Source: Bacillota bacterium (GTDB lineage: Bacteria > Bacillota > Clostridia > Acetivibrionales > JAFADI01). Taken from it: DNA of 26,192 bases. The position numbers and the translations under genes were made by a program. How positions within the stretch are numbered: position 1 is the first letter of the stretch; each line of letters begins with the position of its first letter. The DNA lies in the NCBI GenBank assembly GCA_023424965.1, contig JAFADI010000042.1, forward strand, positions 1 through 26,192, given 5' to 3'. The notes under the pieces are model-generated. The model saw only the letters and a list, made by a program, of their open reading frames with translations. It had not been told where the DNA came from and did not search any database. Of the stretch, positions 6,459 to 15,184 are shown in pieces.

Positions 6459-7466
6459 ATGATCGTATCGTGGATGACAACGAACCAGTGCAACTTGACA
6501 TGCGGGCATTGTTACCAAGATGCCGGCGATAAAAAAACGGAAGAATTGAGCACCGCCGAGGCAAAAAAACTGATTGATGAAATTGCCCGGGCAGGCTTTA
6601 AAATCATGATATTCAGCGGCGGGGAACCGCTGATGCGCTCCGATATTTTCCAACTGGTGGCCTATGCTGCCAGGGCAGGGCTTCGCCCGGTATTCGGGAC
6701 CAATGGGATGCTGATTACAAAAGATGTGGCCATGCGCCTGAAAGATTCCGGCGCCGCCGCCATGGGGATCAGCCTGGACAGTTTGGACGAACAAAAGCAC
6801 AACCGTTTTCGTGGAAACAGCCAGGCTTTCCGTTTAACGATGGAAGGAATACGAAATTGCAGAGAAGTGGGGCTGCCCTTTCAAATCCATACCACCGTTA
6901 TGGACTGGAATCAGAATGAAGTTTGCGACCTGGCGGATTTTGCAGTCCAGGTGGGCGGGGCCGCCTACTACGTCTTTTTTTTAATCCCTGTGGGCAGGGG
7001 CAAGTTCATCGAAGAGACCTCTCTGAAGGCAGCTGAATATGAGGCTCTTCTGCATGCTATTATGCAAAAGCAAAAAGAAGTTCCGATCGATATCAAACCC
7101 ACCTGCGCCCCCCAGTTTACGAGGGTCGCCAAACAAATGGGAATCAGGACGAGGTTTTCCCGGGGATGTCTGGCGGGATTGTCCTACTGTATTGTCAGCC
7201 CCGTTGGAATTGTGCGCCCTTGTGCCTACATGACGGAAGAAGCGGGGAACATTCGAGAGAGACCCTTTGATGAAATCTGGAAAAACAGCCCGCTATTTGA
7301 AAATTTGCGCACCCAGAATTACAAAGGAGCTTGCAGCGCGTGCGAGTACAAAATGGAGTGCAGCGGCTGCCGTGCGCGGGCCGGATATTATTACGACGGA
7401 GATTATATGGCGGAAGACCGCTACTGCGCCTATGACAAACAGGCAGAAGTAAAGGTGCTGATATGA
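6459..7466 (+). CDS. Radical SAM/SPASM protein, NirJ2/AhbC-AhbD (haem biosynthesis) type
   Basis: A 335-residue radical SAM enzyme. Cys11, Cys15 and Cys18 (CNLTCGHC) bind the SAM-cleaving 4Fe-4S cluster, and GGEP (54-57) contacts SAM. The C-terminal region has many cysteines (237, 244, 255, 292, 295, 301, 304, 323), as expected for SPASM auxiliary clusters. The opening MIVSWMTTNQCN and the internal KPTCAPQF (213-220) are features I associate with NirJ2 and the AhbC/AhbD enzymes, which remove or modify side chains of sirohaem-derived porphyrins on the way to haem. That would suit its position after a haem catalase. The start at 6459 follows GGAGAG (6448-6453); ATG 6435 is an alternative. The gene overlaps the next by ATGA. 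A peptide-modifying role is the main alternative, but no small precursor gene was seen. Confidence 0.8.
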   Translation: MIVSWMTTNQCNLTCGHCYQDAGDKKTEELSTAEAKKLIDEIARAGFKIMIFSGGEPLMRSDIFQLVAYAARAGLRPVFGTNGMLITKDVAMRLKDSGAAAMGISLDSLDEQKHNRFRGNSQAFRLTMEGIRNCREVGLPFQIHTTVMDWNQNEVCDLADFAVQVGGAAYYVFFLIPVGRGKFIEETSLKAAEYEALLHAIMQKQKEVPIDIKPTCAPQFTRVAKQMGIRTRFSRGCLAGLSYCIVSPVGIVRPCAYMTEEAGNIRERPFDEIWKNSPLFENLRTQNYKGACSACEYKMECSGCRARAGYYYDGDYMAEDRYCAYDKQAEVKVLI

Positions 7467-8407
7467 TGGGCCGGAGGATGGTTGCTTTTCTGGTATCAAT
7501 ACTTCTAGCAGCGGGGCTGTTTGCCGGATGTGGTGCAAGACCTGCGGTTAAGCGGGACGTGGGTAAAGATGTTGTTTTTACCGACGCCCTTGGGAAGGAA
7601 ATATCCGTTCGCAATCCCCAAAGAGTGGTTGCGCTGATGGGCAGCTTTGCGGAGACCTGGCTGCTGGCAGGGGGCGAGCTGGCAGGCGTCACCGACGATG
7701 CCTTCGAGGAAAGGGGGCTGGCTCTGCCGGAGTCGGTGCCTTCGGTGGGGAAGTACAACAGTCCAAATGTTGAGAAGACGATGGCTCTAAACCCCGACAT
7801 GGTGATTCTATCCGCGCAAACACAGGCGCATGTCGCGCTTCAAAAAGTATTTGCAAACGCAGGCATACCCACCGCCTATTTTAGCGTTACCGACTTTGAC
7901 GATTATCTGCAGATGTTGCGGATTTGTACACGGATAACGGGACAGGAAGAGCTTTATCAGAAAAACGGCGTGGAGGTCGGAAAGCAGATTGAGCAGACCG
8001 TTTCGGCGGTTCAGGGTAGAAAGCATCCTTCAGCGCTTTTCCTGATCACCTATTCCGGCGGTGCGGTGGCGATGGATTCCAAAAGCATGACCGGAAAAAT
8101 GCTCAGCGACCTGGGATGTGAGAACCTTGCCGACCAAAATCCGAGCCTGCTTAAAGAATTCAGTGTGGAAAGCATCCTTGTGTCCGATCCGGATTTTATT
8201 TTTGTCGTACCGATGGGAAATGACAGTGAGATTGCAAAAAAGAATCTGCGTGAAGTTATAGAAACAAATCCTGCGTGGAGTGGATTGTCCGCCGTCAAAA
8301 ACGACCGTTATATTCTCCTGCCGAAGGAACAGTTCCTGTATAAGCCCAACGCAAAGTGGGGAGAAAGCTATGCGTATCTTTCAAAGGTTCTCTATGGCGG
8401 GAAATAG
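7463..8407 (+). CDS. Iron-siderophore/haem/cobalamin-class ABC substrate-binding lipoprotein
   Basis: A 314-residue lipoprotein of the BtuF/FepB/FhuD helical-backbone class. The signal peptide ends LFAGC, with the lipidated Cys at residue 23. The mature part begins DVVFTDALGKEISVRNPQRVVAL (about 35-57), the usual start of this fold, and continues with MALNPDMVIL and a C-terminal WSGLSAVKNDRYILLP, also typical. It would capture a metal chelate or tetrapyrrole outside the membrane and deliver it to the following permease. The ATG at 7463 overlaps the radical SAM stop codon (ATGA) and follows AAAGGTG (7451-7457), showing translational coupling. The ligand cannot be read from sequence; iron-siderophore or haem is favoured by the catalase and Fur-type regulator upstream. 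Confidence 0.88.
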   Translation: MMGRRMVAFLVSILLAAGLFAGCGARPAVKRDVGKDVVFTDALGKEISVRNPQRVVALMGSFAETWLLAGGELAGVTDDAFEERGLALPESVPSVGKYNSPNVEKTMALNPDMVILSAQTQAHVALQKVFANAGIPTAYFSVTDFDDYLQMLRICTRITGQEELYQKNGVEVGKQIEQTVSAVQGRKHPSALFLITYSGGAVAMDSKSMTGKMLSDLGCENLADQNPSLLKEFSVESILVSDPDFIFVVPMGNDSEIAKKNLREVIETNPAWSGLSAVKNDRYILLPKEQFLYKPNAKWGESYAYLSKVLYGGK

Positions 8408-9392
8408 AAAAAGATGGCTGCTTTTACTTTTGTCAGCCTTTGGCCTGCTGTTTTTCGCGGTGTTGGGAATCTGTCTGGGGGCAAATCCCGTTTCCTTTTC
8501 CAGGATGTTGTCCGTGCTGATTAACGGAGCGGCGGATGACCCCTTGTACCGTATTGTGATGTATGTGCGCCTGCCCAGGGTATTGGGGGGAATACTGGCG
8601 GGAAGCGGTCTTGCCGTGTCCGGTATGATAATTCAGGCGGTGCTGAACAATCCTTTGGCCAGTCCCAACATTATCGGCGTAAATACCGGAGCGGGGGTGC
8701 TGGTTTTGCTGACCTCCGCGTTTTTGCCGGCGTACCCTTTTTTGCTGCCCTTATCCGCATTTGTTGGGGCGCTTTTTGCCGCCCTGCTGGTTCTGGTGAT
8801 TGCACTGAAAAGCGGATTATCTCAACTGACGCTGGTTCTGACCGGCTTTGCCGTCAGCAGCCTGTTTGGAGCAGGGATGAATACCATTCTGATCCTTTAT
8901 CCCGACGCCTATGTTGGTGCCGGTAATTTTTTAGTGGGTGGACTTTCTTCGCTGACGGTGGATGATCTGGCCTATCCCTGTATCTATATAGCGGTTGGAC
9001 TGATTTTTGCCGTGCTTTGCGCCGGGGGGCTGAATCTTCTTTTACTTGGCTCTGACATGGCAAAATCCCTGGGAATGAATGTAGCATTGTGCAGATTTCT
9101 CTTCCTCTCCGTTGCAGCTTTGCTTGCGGGCGCAGCGGTCAGCTTTGCCGGCCTGATCGGATTTGTGGGGCTTGTGGTCCCCCATTCGGTAAAATTTTTG
9201 ATTGGGAATGATCACCGCTTTGCAATTCCGGTAAGTGCGTTTTGGGGAGGAATATTTGTAATTGTGTGCGACTTGCTGGCAAGAACCTTGTTTGTTCCAT
9301 ATGAGCTGCCCGTTGGAATATTGATGGCGTATATTGGAGCTCCGTTTTTTGTCTGGCTCATTTTGAAAAACAGGCGGAAAAGCTATGATTGA
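8370..9392 (+). CDS. FecCD/BtuC-family ABC permease
   Basis: A 340-residue polytopic permease with about ten hydrophobic segments. It contains GLAVSGMIIQAVLNNPLASP near residues 80-100 and, later, GLIGFVGLVVPHSVKFLIG, the cytoplasmic coupling region typical of BtuC, FepD and FhuB. It moves the ligand of the preceding binding protein inward. The ATG at 8370 lies inside the binding-protein gene (38-base overlap) and follows GGGGAG (8358-8363) by 6 bases; ATG 8394 with AAAGG is an alternative start. The end overlaps the ATPase gene by 8 bases, so the three transporter genes are tightly coupled. Homodimer formation is expected, since only one permease gene is present. Confidence 0.93.
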   Translation: MRIFQRFSMAGNRKRWLLLLLSAFGLLFFAVLGICLGANPVSFSRMLSVLINGAADDPLYRIVMYVRLPRVLGGILAGSGLAVSGMIIQAVLNNPLASPNIIGVNTGAGVLVLLTSAFLPAYPFLLPLSAFVGALFAALLVLVIALKSGLSQLTLVLTGFAVSSLFGAGMNTILILYPDAYVGAGNFLVGGLSSLTVDDLAYPCIYIAVGLIFAVLCAGGLNLLLLGSDMAKSLGMNVALCRFLFLSVAALLAGAAVSFAGLIGFVGLVVPHSVKFLIGNDHRFAIPVSAFWGGIFVIVCDLLARTLFVPYELPVGILMAYIGAPFFVWLILKNRRKSYD

Positions 9393-10170
9393 ATTGGACA
9401 ATGTTTCATTTTCCTATGACAGAGAGCCATTCATACAAAACATGTCTCTCGGTTTTGAAAAAGGAAAAATCACAACGATTATCGGTCTCAACGGGTGTGG
9501 AAAGAGCACGGTGCTCAAACTGGGCTCCCGGCTGTTGACACCCAAAAGCGGCAGGGTTTTTTTAAAAGGGCGGGACATCCGGTCGATGAAATACAAGGAA
9601 TTTGCGAGAGAGGTTGCAGTGCTTCTGCAAAGCAATTTCCCGTCTCAGATGACCGTTGAAAATGCAGTTCTGTGTGGCAGGTATCCCTATCGCTCCTTTG
9701 GACAGCCGGCCTCAAAAGAGGACCTGGCCATGGTCCGACAGGCGATGAAGTGGACCTGCTGTGAATCCTTTGGAGAGAAGGAAATCAGCCGGTTGTCGGG
9801 AGGAGAGCGACAGCGGGCATTCCTGGCCATTGTATTGGCACAGGATACCGATATTATTTTTTTAGACGAGCCGATGACTTACCTGGACATCCATGTTTGC
9901 TATGAAATGATGGAGCAGCTCTCGGTTTTGAATAAGCAGTTGGGCAAAACCATTGTTTTGGTGCTGCATGACTTGAATTTGGCACTGAAATATTCACATA
10001 AGATTGTATTAATGGACAAAGGAAGGATTTTTGCAAGCGGTACGGCGCAAGATATGATCGAAAACAGCTGGATTCAGACAATTTTTAAAGTAAACGCCAA
10101 ATGCCTCTCCCATCAAAACAATTCGTATTTTTGTTTTGATAAAGCTTTTGAAGAGGGTGTCTATATCTAA
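9385..10170 (+). CDS. ABC ATPase, FepC/BtuD type
   Basis: A 261-residue ATPase that powers the FecCD-type importer. It has Walker A GLNGCGKST (34-42), Q-loop Gln82, signature LSGGERQRA (137-145), Walker B IIFLDEP (157-163) and switch His195 in LVLHDLN. The C-terminal extension after about residue 225 is short. The ATG at 9385 overlaps the permease stop and follows a GGAAAAG site. It is the last gene of the apparent Fur-catalase-radical SAM-transporter operon. No strong terminator was seen in the 211 bases after it; a CCCCA/TGGGG pair at 10210-10233 followed by T-rich DNA is only suggestive. Confidence 0.95.
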   Translation: MIELDNVSFSYDREPFIQNMSLGFEKGKITTIIGLNGCGKSTVLKLGSRLLTPKSGRVFLKGRDIRSMKYKEFAREVAVLLQSNFPSQMTVENAVLCGRYPYRSFGQPASKEDLAMVRQAMKWTCCESFGEKEISRLSGGERQRAFLAIVLAQDTDIIFLDEPMTYLDIHVCYEMMEQLSVLNKQLGKTIVLVLHDLNLALKYSHKIVLMDKGRIFASGTAQDMIENSWIQTIFKVNAKCLSHQNNSYFCFDKAFEEGVYI

Positions 10171-10276
10171 GGCAACAACCGTATTTTTCATGCGTTTTCA
10201 CCAAATTTTCCCCATATGATTTATTGTCTGGGGCTCTGTCTTTTCCATGGCACGATTCTACTTTTTTCGGATACCC

Positions 10277-10305
10277 TTGTAGTCACAAAAAATGCTCCAT
10301 ATTAA
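10277..10305 (+). promoter_or_regulatory. Weak candidate promoter for the GDP-mannose dehydratase gene
   Basis: TTGTAG (10277-10282) and TATTAA (10300-10305), 17 bases apart, sit about 75 bases before the ATG. Both hexamers match only 4 of 6 positions. The rest of the 211-base gap holds nothing else I can support. Confidence 0.3.
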
Positions 10306-10381
10306 TATAACGTTTGTAGGGGGTCATAAAAGCTCCCTGTTAAAACGGTTTGATTTTCGGATGTGAATATGGAGGGTTATC

Positions 10382-11401
10382 ATGAAAAGTGCACTTGTTA
10401 CGGGGATTACCGGACAGGATGGGTCATATCTGGCAGAACTTCTTCTGGAAAAAGGCTATGAGGTATATGGTACGGTAAGGAGAAAAAGTACGGTAGACTA
10501 TGGAAATGCGGAACATTTGATCGGCAAGGTCGACTTTATCTATGCGGACATGACGGACCAGGTGTCACTGATCGCTGCCATGAAGCTGTCAAAGGCGGAT
10601 GAAGTATATAATCTTGCGGCTCAGTCCTTTGTCGGAACCTCCTGGGACCAGCCTCTGGCCACCACCGACATTAATGCGACCGGCGTGGCCAATATGCTGG
10701 AGGCCATCAAAGTTGTAAAACCGGAAGCAAAATTTTATCAGGCTTCCACCAGCGAGATGTTCGGGCTGGTCCAGGAAATCCCCCAGCGGGAGACCACCCC
10801 TTTCTATCCGAGAAGTCCCTATGGCGTCGCAAAACTATACGGGTATTGGATTACCACCAATTACAGGGAGAGCTATGACATGTTTGCCTGCTCCGGGATT
10901 CTGTTCAATCATGAGTCGGAAAGACGGGGAAAGGAATTTGTTACAAGGAAGATAACGGATTCCGTGGCGAGGATAAAATTCGGTCTGCTGGATAAGCTGG
11001 AACTGGGCAACCTGTCGGCCAAAAGGGATTGGGGACATGCGGCGGATTACGTGAACGCCATGTGGCTGATGCTGCAGCAGGATACGCCGGACGATTACGT
11101 GGTGGCCTCCGGTGAGACCCATGAAGTAAGGGAGTTTGTGACCCTTGCCTTCAAATCGGCAGGTTTTGGCCTGGAATGGCAGGGGGCGGAAGAAAAAGAA
11201 AAAGCCCTGGATAAAAAGACCGGCAAAGTGCTGGTGGAGGTCAATCCCAAGTTCTTCCGGCCGGCGGAGGTGGAATTGCTGCTGGGCTGTCCTCAAAAAG
11301 CGGAGACGGTGCTGGGCTGGAAGCGAAAGATTTCCTTCCATGAGCTGGTGGAACGAATGGTTGAAAATGATTTGAACCTGATTGGGAAAGGGAGGGCATG
11401 A
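10382..11401 (+). CDS. gmd: GDP-mannose 4,6-dehydratase
   Basis: A 339-residue extended short-chain dehydrogenase that converts GDP-mannose to GDP-4-keto-6-deoxymannose, precursor of GDP-fucose, GDP-rhamnose or related sugars for surface glycans. The N-terminal TGITGQDGSY (7-16) binds NADP; S122-T-S-E125 and Y147-x3-K151 form the catalytic set; NHESERRGKEFVTRKI is the substrate-binding stretch typical of Gmd. The start follows GGAGGG (10371-10376) by 5 bases. No GDP-fucose synthase, reductase or transferase for the product is next to it, so the final sugar is unknown; the glycosyltransferase at 3452-4243 is about 6 kb away and not obviously linked. Confidence 0.95.
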   Translation: MKSALVTGITGQDGSYLAELLLEKGYEVYGTVRRKSTVDYGNAEHLIGKVDFIYADMTDQVSLIAAMKLSKADEVYNLAAQSFVGTSWDQPLATTDINATGVANMLEAIKVVKPEAKFYQASTSEMFGLVQEIPQRETTPFYPRSPYGVAKLYGYWITTNYRESYDMFACSGILFNHESERRGKEFVTRKITDSVARIKFGLLDKLELGNLSAKRDWGHAADYVNAMWLMLQQDTPDDYVVASGETHEVREFVTLAFKSAGFGLEWQGAEEKEKALDKKTGKVLVEVNPKFFRPAEVELLLGCPQKAETVLGWKRKISFHELVERMVENDLNLIGKGRA

Positions 11402-11422
11402 TTTCCATCGACTCAAGTTTTC

Positions 11423-11451
11423 TTGTAAAACAAATTTCGATGTAATAAAAT
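11423..11451 (+). promoter_or_regulatory. Promoter of the first kinase/regulator pair
   Basis: TTGTAA (11423-11428) is followed after exactly 17 bases by TAAAAT (11446-11451). It lies 74 bases upstream of the kinase start in a 123-base gap, directly after the dehydratase gene. Confidence 0.55.
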
Positions 11452-11524
11452 AGACTTAAAACGGATAGGCCATTTTGAAAGGTAGAAAAATTTAACAAAA
11501 CGGAGCTGTTTGGATTTGGGGTGA

Positions 11525-13375
11525 TTGTTTATAATTCCGTCATTTCGCAGTATGTACCGGAGGGTATTTTCAAATAAGCACAGCATCAGGGACAGGCTCC
11601 GTTTTTATTTTGTCATGCTCTCGCTGGTTCCTCTTCTGATCCTGGGAGGGGTTTCTTACAAGATTTCAAAATCAACCATTGATAATACCGTGCTGGACTA
11701 TTCAAAGCAATTGATACGCCAAACCGCTGAAAATATGGATATCCGGCTGGAGTACTACAAGGACAACATGATGCAGATCATTTCGAATCCGGAAATCGTA
11801 TCCTACCTGATGAGTGTTTTGAAGGATGCCGAAAAAGAGCCTCCTTCGGATGGACGGATTTCCGATTCCATTCTTGCCACAAAGCTTGCAGCCTATATCT
11901 CAACCTTGCAGGAATCCAAGTCCATTTCCTTTATATCCGACAGGTATTACATCAAGGGAACTTATTACTGCAATGATGATGTGTTGGAAGGCAATGCGTC
12001 CTTTTATAAAAAGATTATGGCGGGGGAAAACAGCTTTTCGTGGTTTTCTACCCGTCAAGGCCATTACGGCTATGATAACGACAGCCACAGCGTCAATGTT
12101 TTCTCCCTAGGGAAACAGGTCTACAACATCAACAACATGGGACAGATCAACCTGGGGGCAGTCATTGATATCCGGGAAGAAGTGCTTGCCGACATCTGCA
12201 GCAAGGCGGGGAAAGAAAACCTCCCGGTACAGTGCTTTCTCATTGACGGAAGCGGAAGGGTCATCGTCAATGCGGATCAGGAGATGCTTTTTAAAAATGT
12301 CTCCGACCTGTTCTCAAACAGTGATATTCATAAATTGCTGAATTCCGGGGCGGATGTTTCCAGCTTTGAGACAAAGTACTTAAATGAAAATGTGATTGCC
12401 AATGTAATCAAATTGAAGACAAATGACTGGAGAGTCATCAATGTCGTAAAGAGTGAATATTTGTACAAGGAGTCCGGCCAGGTGGTCAAGACAATTTTCC
12501 TTATGGCGCTGATATGCATTGTTTTGTCAATCATTGCCGCGTATTTGGTTTCATGGGGGATTTCAAAGCCCATCAAGAATATGGTGGGAACCATGCGCAG
12601 AGTGGTGGCCGGGGACCTGGATGCCAGAATCGAAGGGACAAGCCGTAAAAGCACCTCGGATGAGATCGCCGTACTGCAGGAAAGTTTTAATTATATGATT
12701 TCCAAGATCAAGGAGCTCATCGACAATGTCTATGAAGAGCAGAATAAAAAACGGATTTCGGAGATTAAAGCGTTGGAAGCCCAGATCAACCCTCATTTTC
12801 TCTACAACACCCTGGATACCATCAAATGGACGGCGCTTTTCCAAAAGGCGAACAATACGGCAGAAATGGCAAACCTCCTGTCCAGGCTGCTCCATATAAG
12901 CCTTGGCAAAGGCAGGGAGACGGTCATGGTAAAGGAAGAAATGGAGCATGTACAATGTTATGTGGGCATACAGAAATTCCGCTTCAACTTCAATATTGAA
13001 GTCAATTACAATATTGATGAAAATGTGAAGGAGCTCAAGATACCGAAACTCATTTTGCAGCCCATTGTTGAGAACAGCATTCTCCATGGGCTGGAAGGAA
13101 AACATGAGGGCGGCAGGATAACCATCAACGGCGGGAGAAACGGAGAAATTCTGAAAATTGAGGTTGTGGACAACGGCTGTGGTATGGACGCGGATATGTC
13201 GGAGGTTTTCAAGGAGTCCAAGAGAAAATCGGGAGAAGCCTTCTCCGGAATCGGCATTGCAAATGTGGATGAAAGAATCAAGCTGATATGCGGAACTGAT
13301 TATGGACTCAGCATTTCAAGCCAGGTCGGAATGGGAACAACGGTAGAGATTAAATTACCGATCATAGAAGGATGA
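11525..13375 (+). CDS. YesM-family sensor histidine kinase (system 1)
   Basis: A 616-residue membrane kinase. Transmembrane segments lie near residues 27-45 and 323-345, flanking a roughly 275-residue extracellular sensor region of the Cache type. A HAMP linker (about 346-400) leads to the His_kinase domain, with phospho-acceptor His424 in AQINPHFLYNTL, then an ATPase domain with N-box LQPIVENSILHG (511-522), G1 box DNGCGMD (549-555) and G2 box GIGIANV. It would sense an extracellular sugar, or the sugar-loaded binding protein, and phosphorylate the regulator 10 bases downstream. The start is uncertain: TTG 11525 gives the full frame but has only GGGGTG 3 bases upstream, and ATG 11552 has no good ribosome site. 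Confidence 0.93.
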   Translation: MFIIPSFRSMYRRVFSNKHSIRDRLRFYFVMLSLVPLLILGGVSYKISKSTIDNTVLDYSKQLIRQTAENMDIRLEYYKDNMMQIISNPEIVSYLMSVLKDAEKEPPSDGRISDSILATKLAAYISTLQESKSISFISDRYYIKGTYYCNDDVLEGNASFYKKIMAGENSFSWFSTRQGHYGYDNDSHSVNVFSLGKQVYNINNMGQINLGAVIDIREEVLADICSKAGKENLPVQCFLIDGSGRVIVNADQEMLFKNVSDLFSNSDIHKLLNSGADVSSFETKYLNENVIANVIKLKTNDWRVINVVKSEYLYKESGQVVKTIFLMALICIVLSIIAAYLVSWGISKPIKNMVGTMRRVVAGDLDARIEGTSRKSTSDEIAVLQESFNYMISKIKELIDNVYEEQNKKRISEIKALEAQINPHFLYNTLDTIKWTALFQKANNTAEMANLLSRLLHISLGKGRETVMVKEEMEHVQCYVGIQKFRFNFNIEVNYNIDENVKELKIPKLILQPIVENSILHGLEGKHEGGRITINGGRNGEILKIEVVDNGCGMDADMSEVFKESKRKSGEAFSGIGIANVDERIKLICGTDYGLSISSQVGMGTTVEIKLPIIEG

Positions 13376-13385
13376 GGTGCGGTGT

Positions 13386-15005
13386 ATGTTTGGAGTATTG
13401 ATTGTCGATGACGAAATGATTATCCGGTATGGGATCAAATCCATGATCGACTGGGAAAAGCTGGGGCTGGTGGTGGTTGGAGATGCCGCCAACGGGAAGG
13501 AAGCTCTGGAGCTTTTCAACGAACAAAAACCTGAAATCGTGATCGCCGATATAAAAATGCCGGTCATGGATGGCATTGAGCTGATCCGCCAGATCAGGCA
13601 GAAAAATTCCGAAACAAAGATTATCATTTTAAGCTGCCTGCAGGATTTTGAATATGCCCGGGAGGCGATACGCATGGGTGCTTCGGAGTACCTGGTGAAG
13701 TCGGACATGATGCCGTCGGATATGGAAAACGTCTTGAGAAAGGTGAAGGAGACCATCCGCATCGAACACGACAAATTGCAACAAATCAACGACTTCCGCC
13801 AGAAGGCGCAAAAAAACCAGTCTCTGGAGAAAGAAAGGTTTTTGCGGGACGCTTCCATGGGGGCGATCCCTCAAAATGAAACGTCACAGGGAGCAATTGA
13901 AAGGCTTGGACTGGGTTACCTTCAGGGGGACCTTTTTATACTGTGCGTGGGAATCGACTACTATGAAAAACTGATTTCAGGTCTGTCTGAAAAGGAAAAA
14001 CGGGAGATTGACACCCTGCTTGCGGAATTTGGCAAGAAAGCGCTTGACGGCAGTGAAAGGGTAATGGGAGAAGTCTTTGCCGGAAATCACGGAGAGATCA
14101 ATTTCATTATAAAGATATCCGGCGATTTGAGGGGAAAGGCGGCCTATGATGCAATCCACCAGCTTGGAGAAGCTTTGATACGGGGTATCCAGAATGAAAC
14201 CGGATATATTATCAGTGTGGGGATCAGCGATTCCTTCAATGAGATGTTGAAGATGAAGGATGCCTATTTTCAGGCCCAGTCCGCCTATAAATTCAAAACC
14301 TTTTTTGGCTGCGGGCGGGTGATCCATTTTATGGAGACCCTCAGTTCAAAGCCGCGGGAAAGGAAGCTGCACCTGGATATAAGAACGCTTCAGGATTATA
14401 TCTACGGCATGAAGAGAGAACAGGTCAATCACTTTGTGGACGATGTTTTTAACAACCTTGCAGACAGCAAGGACTTTGAAGGTGTTAACTTTGCATCCCT
14501 GGAAATAGTCCTGACCTTAAGCAGCGTATATTCCCATATAAGCAGGAACGATGAAGAGATCATGGATAAGAAAAGGGAGTACTACGAACAAATCAAATAT
14601 CTTGAAACCGTCGATGATCTAAAAAACTGGTTCAAGGCTTCCTTCAGTCAACTAATGGATTTGGTGGGCTCGGCATACCATGACGACAAAAATGTCATTT
14701 CAAAGGCGTTAAACTATATACAGGCCAATTACAGCCGGAACATATCACTGCAGACCATCAGCGATCATGTGCATTTAAGCAAGAATTACTTTGTCAACCT
14801 CTTCAAGCGGGAGGTGGGCGAAAGCTTTGTCGAACACCTGACCAGGGTTCGGGTTGAAAATGCCAAACGGCTGCTGAAGGATCAAAGGCTTAAAGCAATC
14901 GATGTGGGAAATATGGTTGGTTTTGAAGATCAACGCTATTTCTCCAAGGTTTTTAAAAAGATGACAGGATTTACCCCTACGGAATATAAGGAATTGAAAC
15001 TTTAA
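13386..15005 (+). CDS. YesN/AraC-type response regulator (system 1)
   Basis: A 539-residue regulator. The receiver domain (1-120) has acidic D8-D9, phospho-acceptor Asp55 (IADIKMPVMDG), Ser83 and Lys105. The residue after Lys105 is Ser where Pro is usual (LVKSD). A long middle region (about 130-430) of the YesN type leads to a C-terminal AraC double helix-turn-helix (about 440-539; ISLQTISDHVHLSKNYFVNLFKRE and GFEDQRYFSKVFKKMTG). It would activate the binding-protein/permease operon downstream. ATG 13386 follows GAGGTG (13374-13379), which overlaps the kinase stop; an upstream GTG at 13377 lies in that site and is rejected. Confidence 0.94.
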   Translation: MFGVLIVDDEMIIRYGIKSMIDWEKLGLVVVGDAANGKEALELFNEQKPEIVIADIKMPVMDGIELIRQIRQKNSETKIIILSCLQDFEYAREAIRMGASEYLVKSDMMPSDMENVLRKVKETIRIEHDKLQQINDFRQKAQKNQSLEKERFLRDASMGAIPQNETSQGAIERLGLGYLQGDLFILCVGIDYYEKLISGLSEKEKREIDTLLAEFGKKALDGSERVMGEVFAGNHGEINFIIKISGDLRGKAAYDAIHQLGEALIRGIQNETGYIISVGISDSFNEMLKMKDAYFQAQSAYKFKTFFGCGRVIHFMETLSSKPRERKLHLDIRTLQDYIYGMKREQVNHFVDDVFNNLADSKDFEGVNFASLEIVLTLSSVYSHISRNDEEIMDKKREYYEQIKYLETVDDLKNWFKASFSQLMDLVGSAYHDDKNVISKALNYIQANYSRNISLQTISDHVHLSKNYFVNLFKREVGESFVEHLTRVRVENAKRLLKDQRLKAIDVGNMVGFEDQRYFSKVFKKMTGFTPTEYKELKL

Positions 15006-15061
15006 AACTTTATTTTTTGCACCCTCCTTTAGATTTTACACATTGGACTGCATTCTTTGTA

Positions 15062-15098
15062 AAACATCCTTAATTAATTCCACAAGGATGTTTATTTT
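15062..15098 (+). terminator. Terminator after the first kinase/regulator pair
   Basis: A perfect 10-base inverted repeat, AAACATCCTT (15062-15071) and AAGGATGTTT (15084-15093), encloses a 12-base loop and is followed by ATTTT. The stem is AT-rich, so termination may be partial. It separates the regulatory genes from the transporter genes. Confidence 0.6.
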
Positions 15099-15104
15099 AT
15101 GAAT

Positions 15105-15132
15105 TTGAACGGCACCGAAAATTTTGTATCCT
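15105..15132 (+). promoter_or_regulatory. Candidate promoter of the sugar-binding protein gene (system 1)
   Basis: TTGAAC (15105-15110) and TATCCT (15127-15132), 16 bases apart, lie between the hairpin at 15062 and the ATG at 15185. The match is moderate, as expected for a promoter that needs an activator. Confidence 0.35.
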
Positions 15133-15184
15133 TTTATCAGAAGGTGAGAAACCTTACTACTCATTTTTGGGGGAGGAATAGTCT

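Noticed and set aside
6459..7466. Radical SAM/SPASM protein as a peptide (RiPP) maturase with a precursor gene nearby
   Set aside because: No small Cys- or Gly-rich precursor frame with a ribosome site was found in the flanking gaps, and the NirJ2/AhbD-like motifs plus the catalase and metal importer favour a haem role.
10210..10233. CCCCA/TGGGG pair after the ABC ATPase gene as a terminator
   Set aside because: The stem is only 5 bases with a 14-base loop, and the following T-rich stretch is interrupted. It is too weak to call.
11406..11442. CATCGA/TCGATG inverted repeat after the GDP-mannose dehydratase gene
   Set aside because: It is a 6-base match with a 25-base spacer in AT-rich DNA overlapping the kinase promoter; likely chance.
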